Counted from the stretch's first letter, positions 1-7,335 are shown. The stretch: 64,000 nt of DNA from Corynebacterium sp. CNJ-954 (GCF_001942345.1 NZ_MKKI01000045.1:1-64000); one strand, 5' to 3'. Numbers and translations are program-made. Notes: a model not told the origin generated them from the sequence alone.

Positions 1-1
1 C

Positions 2-127
2 TACATGCGCCACTCGCAGGAGCATCTGACTGAGGGCGTGGAGCGTGTGGGGAGACCGTCTGCGGGGGGATTGCGCCTACCGAGTAGGGGGCGGGGTGGT
101 CGCGCGGACGGGGTTGGGGGGGGTTGA
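2..127 (+). CDS. C-terminal end of a probable tyrosine recombinase (partial)
   Basis: The reading frame is open from the first bases and stops at TGA 125-127, giving about 41 residues that begin YMRHSQEHLTEGVERVG. A Tyr followed two residues later by His, then a short acidic helix, is how many phage and plasmid integrases end; the Tyr would be the nucleophile that attacks DNA. The rest of the protein lies outside the window, so the family call rests on this short tail only. The next genes are excisionase-like, which fits an integrase-led mobile element. The last 25 residues are Gly/Arg-rich and not informative. Alternative: an unrelated truncated frame. Confidence 0.45.
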   Translation, partial: YMRHSQEHLTEGVERVGRPSAGGLRLPSRGRGGRADGVGGG

Positions 128-263
128 CTCTGTGGGGGAAGTGTGGGCGGTGTGTCATGCCAGGTCCGGGAGGTGGGTTTGGGCTGAGTCTACCGTGTTC
201 TCGCCTAGTTTTGGGGGATTCCAGGGCTGATCTGGGCTGTTTGTGTAAACAATAGATGAAAAG

Positions 264-282
264 TTGGTCACGTTTTGGTCAC
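264..282 (+). repeat. Two direct copies of TTGGTCAC, 11 bp apart
   Basis: TTGGTCAC occurs at 264-271 and 275-282, so equivalent bases are 11 bp apart, one helical turn. Such spacing suits cooperative binding of a small DNA-binding protein such as an excisionase or repressor. The region lies between the putative integrase end and the excisionase-like gene. Function is inferred. Confidence 0.3.
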
Positions 283-374
283 TAACTGAATGGCGTTAAC
301 CCGAATAGTCGTAACGTCACGCTCTCTACCAGCGGTTATCCAAAAGTCATGGTCACATTTGCGCTTAAAAGTAG

Positions 375-404
375 CTCAAGATTCAAGATAGCGTGTGGTA
401 TACT
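375..404 (+). promoter_or_regulatory. Candidate promoter of the small-gene operon
   Basis: TATACT at 399-404 preceded by TGTGG resembles an extended -10 box. A weak -35 match (CTCAAG, 375-380) lies 18 bp upstream. It points toward the HTH gene at 655, leaving a leader of about 240 bases. Assigned by eye only. Confidence 0.3.
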
Positions 405-654
405 CTACGAAGTGGGAAAAAACTCCGGGTTCAATCACAAGCCAACGCAGGCGAACTAACCCGTCGCAGTACGCCCCATCACCCGCCAGACTCCGCTGCC
501 CCGGACACAAAGGGTGCAACGAAGCGCGCCCAAAATAGGCGACTAGCGGACCCAAACAACACTCCCGGGCTGACCGCCCGTCCTCTTCCCATGCCCGGAA
601 GAGTCGGCAGGTCAAGCCCGTAAAAAAGCAGCTCTAACGAAAGGAGACGGATGA

Positions 655-828
655 ATGATTGCCCCCTCTAGAAGCTACATGTCGGTCGCGGAAGCAGCAA
701 CCTACGTGGGCTGTCACCCTCAAACGATACGCCGCTGGCTCAAAGCAGGACGAATCCAGCGCTACCAGGTCGGTGGCCTTATCCGGGTTGACCAGAACGA
801 CCTAGATCAGCGTATGGCCGGCGACTAG
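655..828 (+). CDS. Small excisionase-like helix-turn-helix protein
   Basis: This 57-residue protein reads SVAEAATYVGCHPQTIRRWL near its start, the MerR-like HTH_17 pattern of phage and plasmid excisionases and small DNA-binding regulators: a helix that places a recognition helix (PQTIRRWLKAGRI) in DNA, then a wing (YQVGGLIRVDQNDLDQ). A strong ribosome site AAGGAGA lies at 641-647, spaced correctly for ATG 655; the ATG at 651 hits a stop after six codons. It is the first gene of a run of small genes on the plus strand. Likely role: directing excision of the element or controlling its genes. Family call is good; exact role is inferred. Confidence 0.75.
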   Translation: MIAPSRSYMSVAEAATYVGCHPQTIRRWLKAGRIQRYQVGGLIRVDQNDLDQRMAGD

Positions 829-868
829 CCAACCAGAATCCCCCAGAGTCCTACAGAAAAGAGCGCCA

Positions 869-1141
869 ATGACCACTTGCATTATCGATAGGAACGCACT
901 GCTCGGCGGTATCACACCGGTACAGCCTGAACCACGAATCGCACTCACTAAGAAGGAGGCGGCCGCCGCTCTCGGCGTGAGTGTAGACACTTTCGATCGC
1001 CACATTGACGCTGGTGTATTTACGCCGCGCAAGCCAGGTGGCCGGGGAAACCTTGTCCTATTCCGCGTAGACGAACTAACCGATGCGCTTATCGCGCTCC
1101 CGACTGCAGGGACTATCGCCAGAGGGCAAGTACCGGCGTGA
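869..1141 (+). CDS. Helix-turn-helix DNA-binding protein
   Basis: A 90-residue protein whose middle reads LTKKEAAAALGVSVDTFDRHI, again the excisionase/MerR-type HTH signature, followed by a basic, glycine-rich wing (PRKPGGRGNLVLFRVDEL). It follows the 57-residue HTH gene after 40 bases and is likely co-transcribed. Two different small HTH proteins in succession are usual in integrated phages and plasmids, where one acts as excisionase and the other as regulator or replication accessory. Nothing here separates those roles. The N-terminal 25 residues have no recognisable motif. Confidence 0.65.
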   Translation: MTTCIIDRNALLGGITPVQPEPRIALTKKEAAAALGVSVDTFDRHIDAGVFTPRKPGGRGNLVLFRVDELTDALIALPTAGTIARGQVPA

Positions 1142-1304
1142 GCCAGGAGAACACACGTCTTCCACGGTGACAGCGGCCATGGTGACGCGCCGGGAGGTTC
1201 GCCAACCCCTTAGACGGCTTCTCAGCGCGTTTATTGTTTGGCTCCCGGTGCGAAACTAGCGGCGAAAAAGACATATTCAGAACATATTAGTGAAGGAGCA
1301 CGGA

Positions 1305-1616
1305 ATGCATGTTTATGAAGACTATCCGCTGACACTGGTGTGTCGTGATCGACAAACAGGCCTTGACTGGATGAATGACGTTGTCCGTTACCACCGCGCC
1401 GGGGCACGATTGTCGGACGGGGCGGTACGGGTAGCGTCCGCGCTGGAATACCTTGTTCAGAAAGCAGGCGGCACATTCGTAGTTGACTGGACTGAGGTTG
1501 AATCTACGGCCGGCGTGACCGGTGGACCGTCTGCGGTTGCGTCTGCGTTCCGCTCATTGGCAGAGGTTGGTCTGATGCGTGGTTTCAGTGCCGAGAAGAC
1601 GGAGGTAGCGGCATGA
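1305..1616 (+). CDS. Small element protein, possibly winged helix
   Basis: 103 residues from ATG 1305, chosen because GAAGGAG at 1292-1298 is a well-placed ribosome site; an upstream GTG at 1290 would leave this site inside the gene. The central part (LSDGAVRVASALEYLV) and C-terminal part (SAVASAFRSLAEVGLM) look like the helices of a winged-helix fold as found in small replication or regulatory proteins of actinophages. I do not recognise the family. The stop overlaps the next start (ATGA at 1613), so the two genes are translationally coupled. Confidence 0.55.
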   Translation: MHVYEDYPLTLVCRDRQTGLDWMNDVVRYHRAGARLSDGAVRVASALEYLVQKAGGTFVVDWTEVESTAGVTGGPSAVASAFRSLAEVGLMRGFSAEKTEVAA

Positions 1617-1777
1617 AGGGTAGGCCATTTATCCAGCGGTACCGAACGAAGGACGGCACGCTGCTGTGGGAGGTTGGTACGTCCGACTGGAATCGGAGGA
1701 TGCTGCTCAACGATGAGCAGTTGAGGGAACTGTCCGCTATCGCCGGAAAGGCTATCGAGAATGACGAATCAGACTGA
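1613..1777 (+). CDS. Tiny coupled gene, 54 residues
   Basis: The start ATG 1613 overlaps the stop of the upstream gene, and its 3' end runs 17 bases into the next gene at 1761. The product is charged (MKGRPFIQRYRTKDGTLLW at the start, an acidic tail at the end) and has no signal peptide or membrane helix. I do not recognise it. Support for it being real is the position in a tightly overlapping same-strand series with no room for another frame. Confidence 0.5.
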   Translation: MKGRPFIQRYRTKDGTLLWEVGTSDWNRRMLLNDEQLRELSAIAGKAIENDESD

Positions 1778-2096
1778 GTACTACGCCAACGGCAACCGTA
1801 AGCGCGACTTCACCATGCACGACAGGTCATTGCACCTGACTATCGCCAGGAATGAGGACGCGCCGAACTGGTTGCGTGTCGCTCACTACTGCTATGCCAT
1901 GATGGACAGTAACGGCAGGTATGACCCGAGGCCGGGGGAGCTGGTGGAGCTGCTGGGGATGCGTGACAGTCGCAACGTGTCGCATTACGTGTCGAAGGCG
2001 GTGAAGTGCGGCCTGCTTGAAGAGGGGTCGCGGGGGTCGAGGTTGGTGGCTCCTGGTGGAGTGGAGTACCGGCCGAAGAAGTGGGATGGGAGCTAG
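1761..2096 (+). CDS. Winged-helix-like element protein next to iterons
   Basis: 111 residues. It overlaps the 54-residue gene by 17 bases. The region APNWLRVAHYCYAMMDSNGRYDPRPGELVELLGMRD and the following SRNVSHYVSKAVKCGLL look like helices of a winged-helix domain, of the kind found in plasmid replication initiators and small phage regulators, ending with a basic tail (RPKKWDGS). It ends 14 bases before three palindromic repeats at 2111-2171, so it is a natural candidate to bind them, either as autoregulator or as an initiator at an origin. That link is inferred from position. Confidence 0.55.
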   Translation: MTNQTEYYANGNRKRDFTMHDRSLHLTIARNEDAPNWLRVAHYCYAMMDSNGRYDPRPGELVELLGMRDSRNVSHYVSKAVKCGLLEEGSRGSRLVAPGGVEYRPKKWDGS

Positions 2097-2110
2097 TTTC
2101 ATTCTCTGGG

Positions 2111-2171
2111 TACTTATTATACTAAGTAGGGATACTTACTATACTAAGTCAAGTACTTACTATACTAAGTA
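2111..2171. repeat. Three tandem palindromic iterons
   Basis: Copies are TACTTATTATACTAAGTA (2111-2128), TACTTACTATACTAAGTC (2133-2150) and TACTTACTATACTAAGTA (2154-2171). Starts are 22 and 21 bp apart, two helical turns, so all would present the same DNA face. Each copy is an inverted repeat, TACTTA and TAAGTA around six bases. A further CTAAGTAGGGA, matching the right end of copy 1 with its spacer, recurs at 2219-2229. The sequence is far more AT-rich than its surroundings. This layout is known from plasmid origins, partition sites and operators. Confidence 0.85.
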
Positions 2172-2252
2172 GCGCAACGCTGTGACCTGCGGTTTCTACA
2201 CGCCCTTCTAAAGGAATCTAAGTAGGGACGGGCACGTCCCAACTCGGCGTAG

Positions 2253-2867
2253 CCGCTCTCTTTCTTTTCATCGCTGGGGAACAAGGACAGCAGGGGGGAA
2301 CCATCGGGGCATCGGGCGTGGATCACGTCGGGGAACATTCATCGCCGTCATTTGACCGCTTCGCAGTTGGCGGCGGTTGCCCAGGACTGGTTGGCCTACT
2401 TCGAAGCCGACGCGAAACAGAAGCAGAGCGAAAACGGACGACTCCGAGCATCTATAAACAATGGGAAAGCCGCACAGAACGAGGCAACAGCGTCTCATTC
2501 TGGCGAACGTGCCCCGCAGTCTCGTGACATTGCCGCCGCAATGTTCCACGTCAGTGGCCGCTCAGTCGGGACCGCCAAGGCAGTCAAGAAGGCTGACCCC
2601 GAACTGTTCGACAAAGTCAAAGCCGGCGAACTACCCGTCAGTGGCCCCTCAGCGGCTCTCACTGACCCCTCTCGCGCCCTCAAGCCTGGATTCCTACCCC
2701 TCCGAAATGGAATCTCAACCTCTCAAATCAACGATCAGACGATCAAAACTGAAAGGCTACTACATGCGAATACTCAAAGATCCTTTTCCAGCCGTCGATC
2801 CCCGTCCAGACGTGAGGGTGGTGAATCCAATTACCGAGTTCTGGCCTGCGCCCATCACGTTCGATGA
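2253..2867 (+). pseudogene. ParB-like protein gene lacking its nuclease domain
   Basis: The frame is open from just after a TAG at 2250-2252 but has no ATG or GTG start; a TTG at 2352 is the only usual start. Just before that TTG the frame reads GNIHRRHLTASQ, a stretch that in ParB-type proteins of phages and plasmids lies between the N-terminal ParB/Srx domain and the helix-turn-helix. After it comes an HTH region (SRDIAAAMFHVSGRSVGTAK) and the typical KADPELFDKVKAGELPVS. The N-terminal domain is absent, so this is probably a decayed or truncated gene, though a short product from TTG 2352 (171 residues) is possible. The last 60 residues look unrelated and may be run-on. Confidence 0.55.
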
Positions 2868-3192
2868 CGAAACGGCACCTACCCGGAATGACCACCACGC
2901 CCCGGTCACGAACTGGCACATCCGAAAGAAGCCAATTGACCCAGTGCTAGACCCCTGGAATGCCGCGATTGAAGCCTTCATCGACTACCTGACGGGTACC
3001 GAGAAAGCACCGTCAGTGGCGCTATCTCATCATTCCGACGACATGCCCGAGTACGGTGCCCACGGCTACGACTCAACGATTACGACCTTCGAGGAGTGGG
3101 ACCTGGACGGCGACCCGATCGAACCGGCACTACCCGAACCGCACGGCTGGACGATCCAGACTGAGGATGCACCGCTCGAGGTGGCGGCATGA
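2764..3192 (+). CDS. Hypothetical acidic element protein
   Basis: 142 residues from ATG 2764, with GAAAGG eight bases upstream. The same frame is open further up to 2461, but that part is the shadow of the ParB-like gene and has the wrong composition. The product is acidic and rich in Pro and Trp (for example ITEFWPAPITFDDE), without signal peptide or membrane helix. I do not recognise it. Its 5' end overlaps the end of the ParB-like frame by about 100 bases, and its stop overlaps the next start (ATGA, 3189). Confidence 0.5.
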   Translation: MRILKDPFPAVDPRPDVRVVNPITEFWPAPITFDDETAPTRNDHHAPVTNWHIRKKPIDPVLDPWNAAIEAFIDYLTGTEKAPSVALSHHSDDMPEYGAHGYDSTITTFEEWDLDGDPIEPALPEPHGWTIQTEDAPLEVAA

Positions 3193-3518
3193 GCGAGTCC
3201 AACATCATGCACGAAGCAACAGCCCGCATCTACCACCAGTGGAATGCTGGCCTACCAATCAACGCCGGACAACTCATCCGAGCGTGGTTTGAGGCACCGC
3301 AACCGGAATCGGACATTCCTCCGGCCTGGTGGGTCGCCCGACTGAGGGAGACGAACCCCGACACTAATGCTGTGAATCTAGTTCACCTGTACCGTGCGGC
3401 AACCACGACCGAGATAGATAACGGCTTCATGGGGGTGCAGTGGACGACAGCGCGGGGCCACGCTGAGGCCGAAGCGCGGAAGTGCTTGCGGTGTGACTTT
3501 GTTCGCTACATGGCGTGA
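3189..3518 (+). CDS. Hypothetical element protein
   Basis: 109 residues, starting at an ATG that overlaps the preceding stop, so translation is coupled. The sequence contains a Trp-rich middle (PPAWWVARLRETNPD) and a C-terminal CLRC pair (residues about 101-104) that could be half of a metal site. No family recognised. It is the last gene of the plus-strand accessory operon; after it the strand switches. Confidence 0.5.
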   Translation: MSESNIMHEATARIYHQWNAGLPINAGQLIRAWFEAPQPESDIPPAWWVARLRETNPDTNAVNLVHLYRAATTTEIDNGFMGVQWTTARGHAEAEARKCLRCDFVRYMA

Positions 3519-3804
3519 AATCTTGAGTACTGTGTGGCGCCTCGGAGTGCCTCCTCGTGAGACACGGCTCCGGTATGACGGTCAGCATTTACGATGGAGC
3601 GTGCGTCGGGCAGGATCATATGGTCGGTGTCGAGCTGCTCGTCCGCGGGGCGTCGTCTGTCGCCTCGAGGCGCTGCCAGGCCGTGCTGCGCCAGGCGTAT
3701 TCGCACTAGACACGCCAATCCGGCGACCTGGTCCTATGGCACCGTCACGGCTACTGACGGCGCGAGGATGCCTGCTCGTCCTCACGGACGGAGCAGGGAT
3801 GCGG
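3519..3804. other. Junction without a recognisable gene
   Basis: About 285 bases between the plus-strand element genes and the minus-strand DUF1304 gene. Several frames are open on both strands because GC is high, but none has a ribosome site with a protein-like sequence. Composition rises to the GC-rich chromosomal type here, so this may be one edge of the element. Confidence 0.4.
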
Positions 3805-4194
3805 CTACATAATCGCAGCGACTGTCAACATCACGGTGGCCAGCAGGGGGAGCGCTCCCTGTTTGAGGGCCGCGCCACGCTTGTCTGGTGACGTCAACCA
3901 GAGCACCGCGGCGGCGCATGACATGCTCGCGGTGCCGGCCAGGACCAGTGCCAGTCCGGCTCCGTCGGAGGCACCTGCCGTGAGAAGGACCACGCCGAAG
4001 ATGACCTCGATGGCCAGGAACAGGTTGTAAAAGCCCTGGTTGAAAGCCATCTCTCTGGTGCTGTCCGCCTCTTCCTCCGTGAAACCGAAGACGGCCCGGG
4101 CGCGCTCGGACGTCCACACCATAGATTCGAGGTAGAAGATGAACACGTGAAGTAGTGCGGCTGCGACTGCCAGGATCGAACCTGTGATGAGCAT
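3805..4194 (-). CDS. DUF1304 family membrane protein
   Basis: 129 residues from ATG 4194. Four hydrophobic segments span the whole length: an N-terminal helix with LHVFIFYLESMVW, then FYNLFLAIEVIFGVVLL, then a helix around ALVLAGTASMSCAAAVLWL, and a last one at the C-terminus. The motif NQGFYNLFLA is the hallmark of the DUF1304 family of small integral membrane proteins, whose function is unknown. A longer frame begins at 4353, but the extra part lies inside the neighbouring oxidoreductase gene and is Arg/Pro-rich shadow sequence. It lies 52 bases downstream of the oxidoreductase gene and may share its transcript. Confidence 0.8.
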   Translation of the reverse strand: MLITGSILAVAAALLHVFIFYLESMVWTSERARAVFGFTEEEADSTREMAFNQGFYNLFLAIEVIFGVVLLTAGASDGAGLALVLAGTASMSCAAAVLWLTSPDKRGAALKQGALPLLATVMLTVAAIM

Positions 4195-4246
4195 TGCGTG
4201 TCGGCCTCTGTTTCTTTGTCTGTGGTCTGGTTTTGGTGTGGACCGG

Positions 4247-5224
4247 TCAGAACCGGAGAAGCACTTTGCCGGTACGCCCGGAGGACTTGCTGGCGAGCAT
4301 CGCCTCGCGGAAGTCGGAGACATCGAAGACGCCGGCGACCGGAAGGGTGACACTACCGTCCGAGATCCGTGAGATCAGTTCGGCGAAGAGCCCGGACTTC
4401 TTCTCAGGCTCCATCTCTTGGCTGACCTTGCTGCCCCAGAATCCCCGGACGGTGATGTCCTTGAAGATCACCGGGCCGGAGGGGACCGTCATCGTCGGAC
4501 CGCCCATCGCACCGAAGCACACCAGGGTGGCGCCTTCGCCGAGCACCGAGACGAGATCTGCGGTCGACTTGCCGCCGACCGAGTCCAGACCGGTCGAGAC
4601 GGGTGCGCCACCGGTGAGGTCGAGGAGCGTGTCACGCCAGGCCGGGTCCTCGGTCGACAGCACCTCGGTGATGCCCTCTGACGCCAGTTGGGCGATAGCC
4701 TCGTCGCGTCGGACCAGGCCGATGACGTGGATGCCACGTGCCTTGGCGAGCTGGGCAAGAATTCTGCCGACGGCTCCGTTGGCGGAGTTCTGGATCAGCC
4801 AGTCACCCTCGTTCAGGTCCAGGAAGTCCAGCAGACTAATGGCGCTGAAAGGCATCGATACCAGCTGCGATGCACTGTCGTCGGTCAACTGGTCGGGAAC
4901 CGGGATCGCTCCTGCAGCATCGATCAGCGCGTACTCTGACCAGGTTCCGAAGGAGGTTCCGCTGACGACCCGCTGCCCGGCTACGAGGCCGGAGACGCCG
5001 GGGCCGAGAGCATCAACGGTGCCGAGGACCTCCGTGCCGGCGTGTGCGGGGAGATCGGGCACGAAGCCGTAAGTTCCCCGGATCGTCCAGATATCGTGGT
5101 TGTGGATGGGTGACAGGGTCACCCGGATCCTGACCTGCCCCTCCGAGGGCTCGGGTATGTTTTCCTCGGTGAGGTGCAGGACATCCTCGGGTTCTCCGAA
5201 GCTGTCGTGGATGAGGCTACGCAT
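4247..5224 (-). CDS. MDR-family NADPH:quinone / enoyl reductase-like oxidoreductase
   Basis: 325 residues. The start ATG 5224 follows GAAGGAG; a longer frame upstream covers the ohr region and is not real. The N-terminal half is a GroES-like domain (GQVRIRVTLSPIHNHDIW, then HAGTEVLGTV), the C-terminal half a Rossmann domain with NGAVGRILAQLAKARGIHVIG. Catalytic zinc ligands of true alcohol dehydrogenases are not evident, so it fits the zinc-free quinone oxidoreductase or trans-2-enoyl reductase branch, which reduces quinones or activated double bonds with NADPH. It lies downstream of ohrR-ohr, 59 bases after the end of ohr, so it is probably part of an oxidative-stress operon. Confidence 0.8.
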   Translation of the reverse strand: MRSLIHDSFGEPEDVLHLTEENIPEPSEGQVRIRVTLSPIHNHDIWTIRGTYGFVPDLPAHAGTEVLGTVDALGPGVSGLVAGQRVVSGTSFGTWSEYALIDAAGAIPVPDQLTDDSASQLVSMPFSAISLLDFLDLNEGDWLIQNSANGAVGRILAQLAKARGIHVIGLVRRDEAIAQLASEGITEVLSTEDPAWRDTLLDLTGGAPVSTGLDSVGGKSTADLVSVLGEGATLVCFGAMGGPTMTVPSGPVIFKDITVRGFWGSKVSQEMEPEKKSGLFAELISRISDGSVTLPVAGVFDVSDFREAMLASKSSGRTGKVLLRF

Positions 5225-5283
5225 TGGTGTCTCCTTCGTGTGTGGTTGGGGGATACTGGTCCGGTAGGTGGCCGCGGGAGTGG

Positions 5284-5705
5284 TTAGTCGTCGACGACGG
5301 AGACTGTCACCTGAATGTTCCCGCGGGTGGCGTTGGAGTAGGGGCAGACCTGGTGAGCGGCATCGGCGAGGGCCTGAGCCTCCTCGGTCGGCATGTCGGG
5401 AATCGTGACTTCGAGGTGCACGCTGAGCTCGAATCCGCCGTTGCCGTTGGAACCGATGCCGACCCGGGTGCCACCGTGCTGTCGGCCACGGAGACCTTCT
5501 TCGTTCGGGCAACCGTCTGGAGAGCGGAATGGAAACAGGCCGCGTAACCGGCAGCGAAGAGCAGCTCGGGGTTGGCGCCGTCGCCGCTGCCTCCCATTTC
5601 GGTGGGGATGGCGAGATTCAGGTCCAGGCGTCCGTCGGGTGTTGCGACGTGTCCGTTGCGGCCGGCGCCTGTGGCTAGTGCCTCTGCGGTGTAGAGCGGG
5701 TTCAT
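5284..5705 (-). pseudogene. ohr: Organic hydroperoxide resistance protein, one-base frameshift
   Basis: From ATG 5705 the frame reads like Ohr: TGAGRNGHVATPDGRLDLNL, then NPELLFAAGYAACFHSAL with the first catalytic Cys. After VADSTVA (about 5475-5465) the homology moves to another frame, which continues VGIGSNGNGGFELSVHLEV and ends with HQVCPYSNATRGN, holding the second catalytic Cys, to TAA at 5284-5286. The span is 422 bases, one short of a multiple of three, so a single base is missing. Ohr reduces organic and lipid hydroperoxides with a Cys pair in the cytoplasm. As written, the second Cys is lost. It starts one base after ohrR ends, so the two are co-transcribed. Either real inactivation or a sequencing error. 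Confidence 0.85.
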
Positions 5706-5706
5706 G

Positions 5707-6159
5707 TCAGTCCTTTCGGGTAGGGGTGTGTGATGTGGGGGCGGGGCCTTGATGGCCGATTTGCCGCAGGCTCCGGATGAGCCCGCTGGCGGTGGCGTCA
5801 TCGGGGACTCCCATCGCGGCTGCGACGTCCCGGGGGATCCGGGACAGTGGTTCCCGCAGTTGCTCACCGGCTTCTGTGAGCCTGATGTTGACCACCCGCT
5901 CGTCTTCCGGGGTGCGGTGCCGGCTGACGTAGCCGGCCTGCTCCAGGCGCTTCACCAGGGGGGAGAGGGTGCCGGAGTCCAGTTCCATCTCCTCACCGAG
6001 TTTGCGGACGGTCTGCGATCCCTCGTTCCAGAGGACGTAGAGCACCAGGTACTGGGGGTACGTCAGGTTCCAGGGGTCGAGAAACTCCCGGTAGGTGCGT
6101 ATGGTCTTGCGGCTTGCGGAATAGAGGGCGAAGCACAGCATGCGGTCGGTGGCTCCCAT
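5707..6159 (-). CDS. ohrR: MarR-family organic peroxide sensor OhrR
   Basis: 150 residues from ATG 6159. It has the winged helix of MarR regulators (KLGEEMELDSGTLSPLVKRLEQAGYVSR, then RTPEDERVVNIRLT). The N-terminus MLCFALYSASRK holds the Cys that OhrR proteins oxidise on meeting organic peroxide, and LTYPQYLVLYVLW is a conserved segment. OhrR represses ohr until its Cys is oxidised. A longer start at 6195 is rejected because it would bury the palindromic operator 6171-6195 in coding sequence. It precedes ohr and the MDR oxidoreductase on the same strand. Confidence 0.9.
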   Translation of the reverse strand: MGATDRMLCFALYSASRKTIRTYREFLDPWNLTYPQYLVLYVLWNEGSQTVRKLGEEMELDSGTLSPLVKRLEQAGYVSRHRTPEDERVVNIRLTEAGEQLREPLSRIPRDVAAAMGVPDDATASGLIRSLRQIGHQGPAPTSHTPTRKD

Positions 6160-6170
6160 GACGAAAACTA

Positions 6171-6195
6171 TTGCACACATTTCAATTGTGCGCAA
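6171..6195. promoter_or_regulatory. Probable OhrR operator
   Basis: An inverted repeat: left arm TTGCACACATTT, right arm AATTGTGCGCAA, matching in 10 of 12 positions, centred about 24 bases upstream of the ohrR start. The core ACAATT/AATTGT resembles known OhrR sites. It would give autorepression of ohrR-ohr. Confidence 0.65.
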
Positions 6196-6290
6196 CCTTT
6201 ATTGCGGCAGCAGGCCCCTCACGGTGCCATCCTCAACTTTGCAACAGCACCCTGGATCGTCACTCCTGAGCGCGGTGGGGTTGATGGTTT

Positions 6291-6776
6291 TTAGGTGTGT
6301 GGTGTGAGGGTCGTCTGTCCGGGGTGATCCCATGAGGCGGAGCGCTTGTCGGTGCGGGTGGGCAGCATAAGCATGATGAGCACCGCAAGGCCGCCGAGAA
6401 CCGGGATGAGACTGATGAAGAACCATGGTCCTGCGAACCCGGCGTCGTGCAGTCTTCGCCACAGCAGTGACAACGTCGGAACCACGAACATTAGGAAGAA
6501 GACCAGACTCAGCCTGTTGGCGATCTCCGAAGAGATAAACAGTGTTGCCAGGATGCTGAGAACTGAGCTGGTGAGGAAGGTGAACAGGAAAAACCACCAG
6601 TATTCACCACGGGATGCGTAGCCTTTGAAGTCGATGGTTTTGTGGAGTGCTCGTAGTATCGATTGACCGAAGCTGATTCCGTAGTAGGGGTCGGCCAGGT
6701 TGTCCTGGTCATTATCGGGCGGTGTGTGGTTGCGCAGGCCGTACGGCGATGGATATGGATTGTGCAGTTCTGACAT
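6291..6776 (-). CDS. DUF805 family membrane protein
   Basis: 161 residues. A Pro/Asn/Asp-rich cytoplasmic N-terminus of about 45 residues leads into FKGYASRGEYWWFFLF, the signature of DUF805 (YhaH/YhaI-like) small membrane proteins, followed by helices at about 60-80, 85-102 and 112-135 with LWRRLHDAGF between them. Function of the family is unknown; members often sit beside envelope or stress genes. It is the last gene of the minus-strand envelope cluster running from the MspA-like gene, separated from the preceding gene by 37 bases. Confidence 0.85.
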   Translation of the reverse strand: MSELHNPYPSPYGLRNHTPPDNDQDNLADPYYGISFGQSILRALHKTIDFKGYASRGEYWWFFLFTFLTSSVLSILATLFISSEIANRLSLVFFLMFVVPTLSLLWRRLHDAGFAGPWFFISLIPVLGGLAVLIMLMLPTRTDKRSASWDHPGQTTLTPHT

Positions 6777-6813
6777 GGATAATCGTTACCTTCGCTGTGA
6801 CGGTGCCGAAGAG

Positions 6814-7335
6814 CTATCGGGCTGGATTCTCGCGCAGTGCATTCAGTACGATCTTTCCCTCGTGCTCGGCATTGGTTGCCACCACCGCCCAGACAACACC
6901 CCGGTCAGCGTCGTGGTAAAGGTACTCGGTCACGTAAGCGTCGTGTCCGCTGTCGGTGGTGTAGGTCGCTGACATGCTGGCAGTCGTGTCAGTGTTATCC
7001 CCGGCGCCTGCGGTCACGGAGCTTTCGCGGTAGAGCGGGCTGGTCGCCTCCAGGTGCAGGGCGTCGGTCAGCGCAGAAGGCAGTGTCGAGGGTGATTTTG
7101 TTGAACAGTAATGGCCGTAGGCGATCACGGTGGGTGAGAAGCCTGCGGGCCGTGGTGGATTGGGCAGGGTGACCATCACATTGTCCGCGGACGTAGCCGA
7201 TCCCCACTGAGGTGCCAGGGCGCCAGCGATGTGTTTCAACTGTTCTTGATCCCAGGGGACAGTTGTGGTCAGTAGTCCTTTGTCGAGCAAATGCTGCACA
7301 GCGGAGAACACGGCTGCGGAGGTGATGTGGGTCAT
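6814..7335 (-). CDS. Hypothetical protein
   Basis: 173 residues, no signal peptide and no clear membrane helix. It begins with a helical segment (AAVFSAVQHLLDKGLLT) and continues with beta-rich, Thr/Ser-rich sequence, including AVVATNAEHEGKIVL near the end. The start ATG overlaps the stop of the upstream membrane gene (ATGA at 7332-7335), so the two are translationally coupled. I do not recognise the family. By position it may serve with the large exported protein, for example as a chaperone or part of an immunity pair. Confidence 0.6.
   Translation of the reverse strand: MTHITSAAVFSAVQHLLDKGLLTTTVPWDQEQLKHIAGALAPQWGSATSADNVMVTLPNPPRPAGFSPTVIAYGHYCSTKSPSTLPSALTDALHLEATSPLYRESSVTAGAGDNTDTTASMSATYTTDSGHDAYVTEYLYHDADRGVVWAVVATNAEHEGKIVLNALRENPAR

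Larger units (their letters stand above)
128..654. other. Gene-free stretch before the small-gene operon
   Basis: About 520 bases without a convincing gene. It is visibly richer in A and T than the right half of the window. It holds two copies of TTGGTCAC (264-271 and 275-282), an inverted pair TGTTT/AAACA (238-251), and a promoter-like TATACT at 399-404. Short frames here have no ribosome site or recognisable protein. Confidence 0.5.

Noticed and set aside
2111..2171. CRISPR array
   Set aside because: Only three 18-bp repeats with spacers of three or four bases; this is an iteron array.
3493..3891. Plus-strand 132-codon frame after the element genes
   Set aside because: Overlaps the end of the 109-residue gene and the DUF1304 gene, has no ribosome site and an Arg/Pro/Gly composition of shadow frames.
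4247..5512. 421-residue version of the MDR oxidoreductase
   Set aside because: The extra N-terminus is Arg/Pro-rich antisense-like sequence over ohr; ATG 5224 has a clear ribosome site and matches family length.
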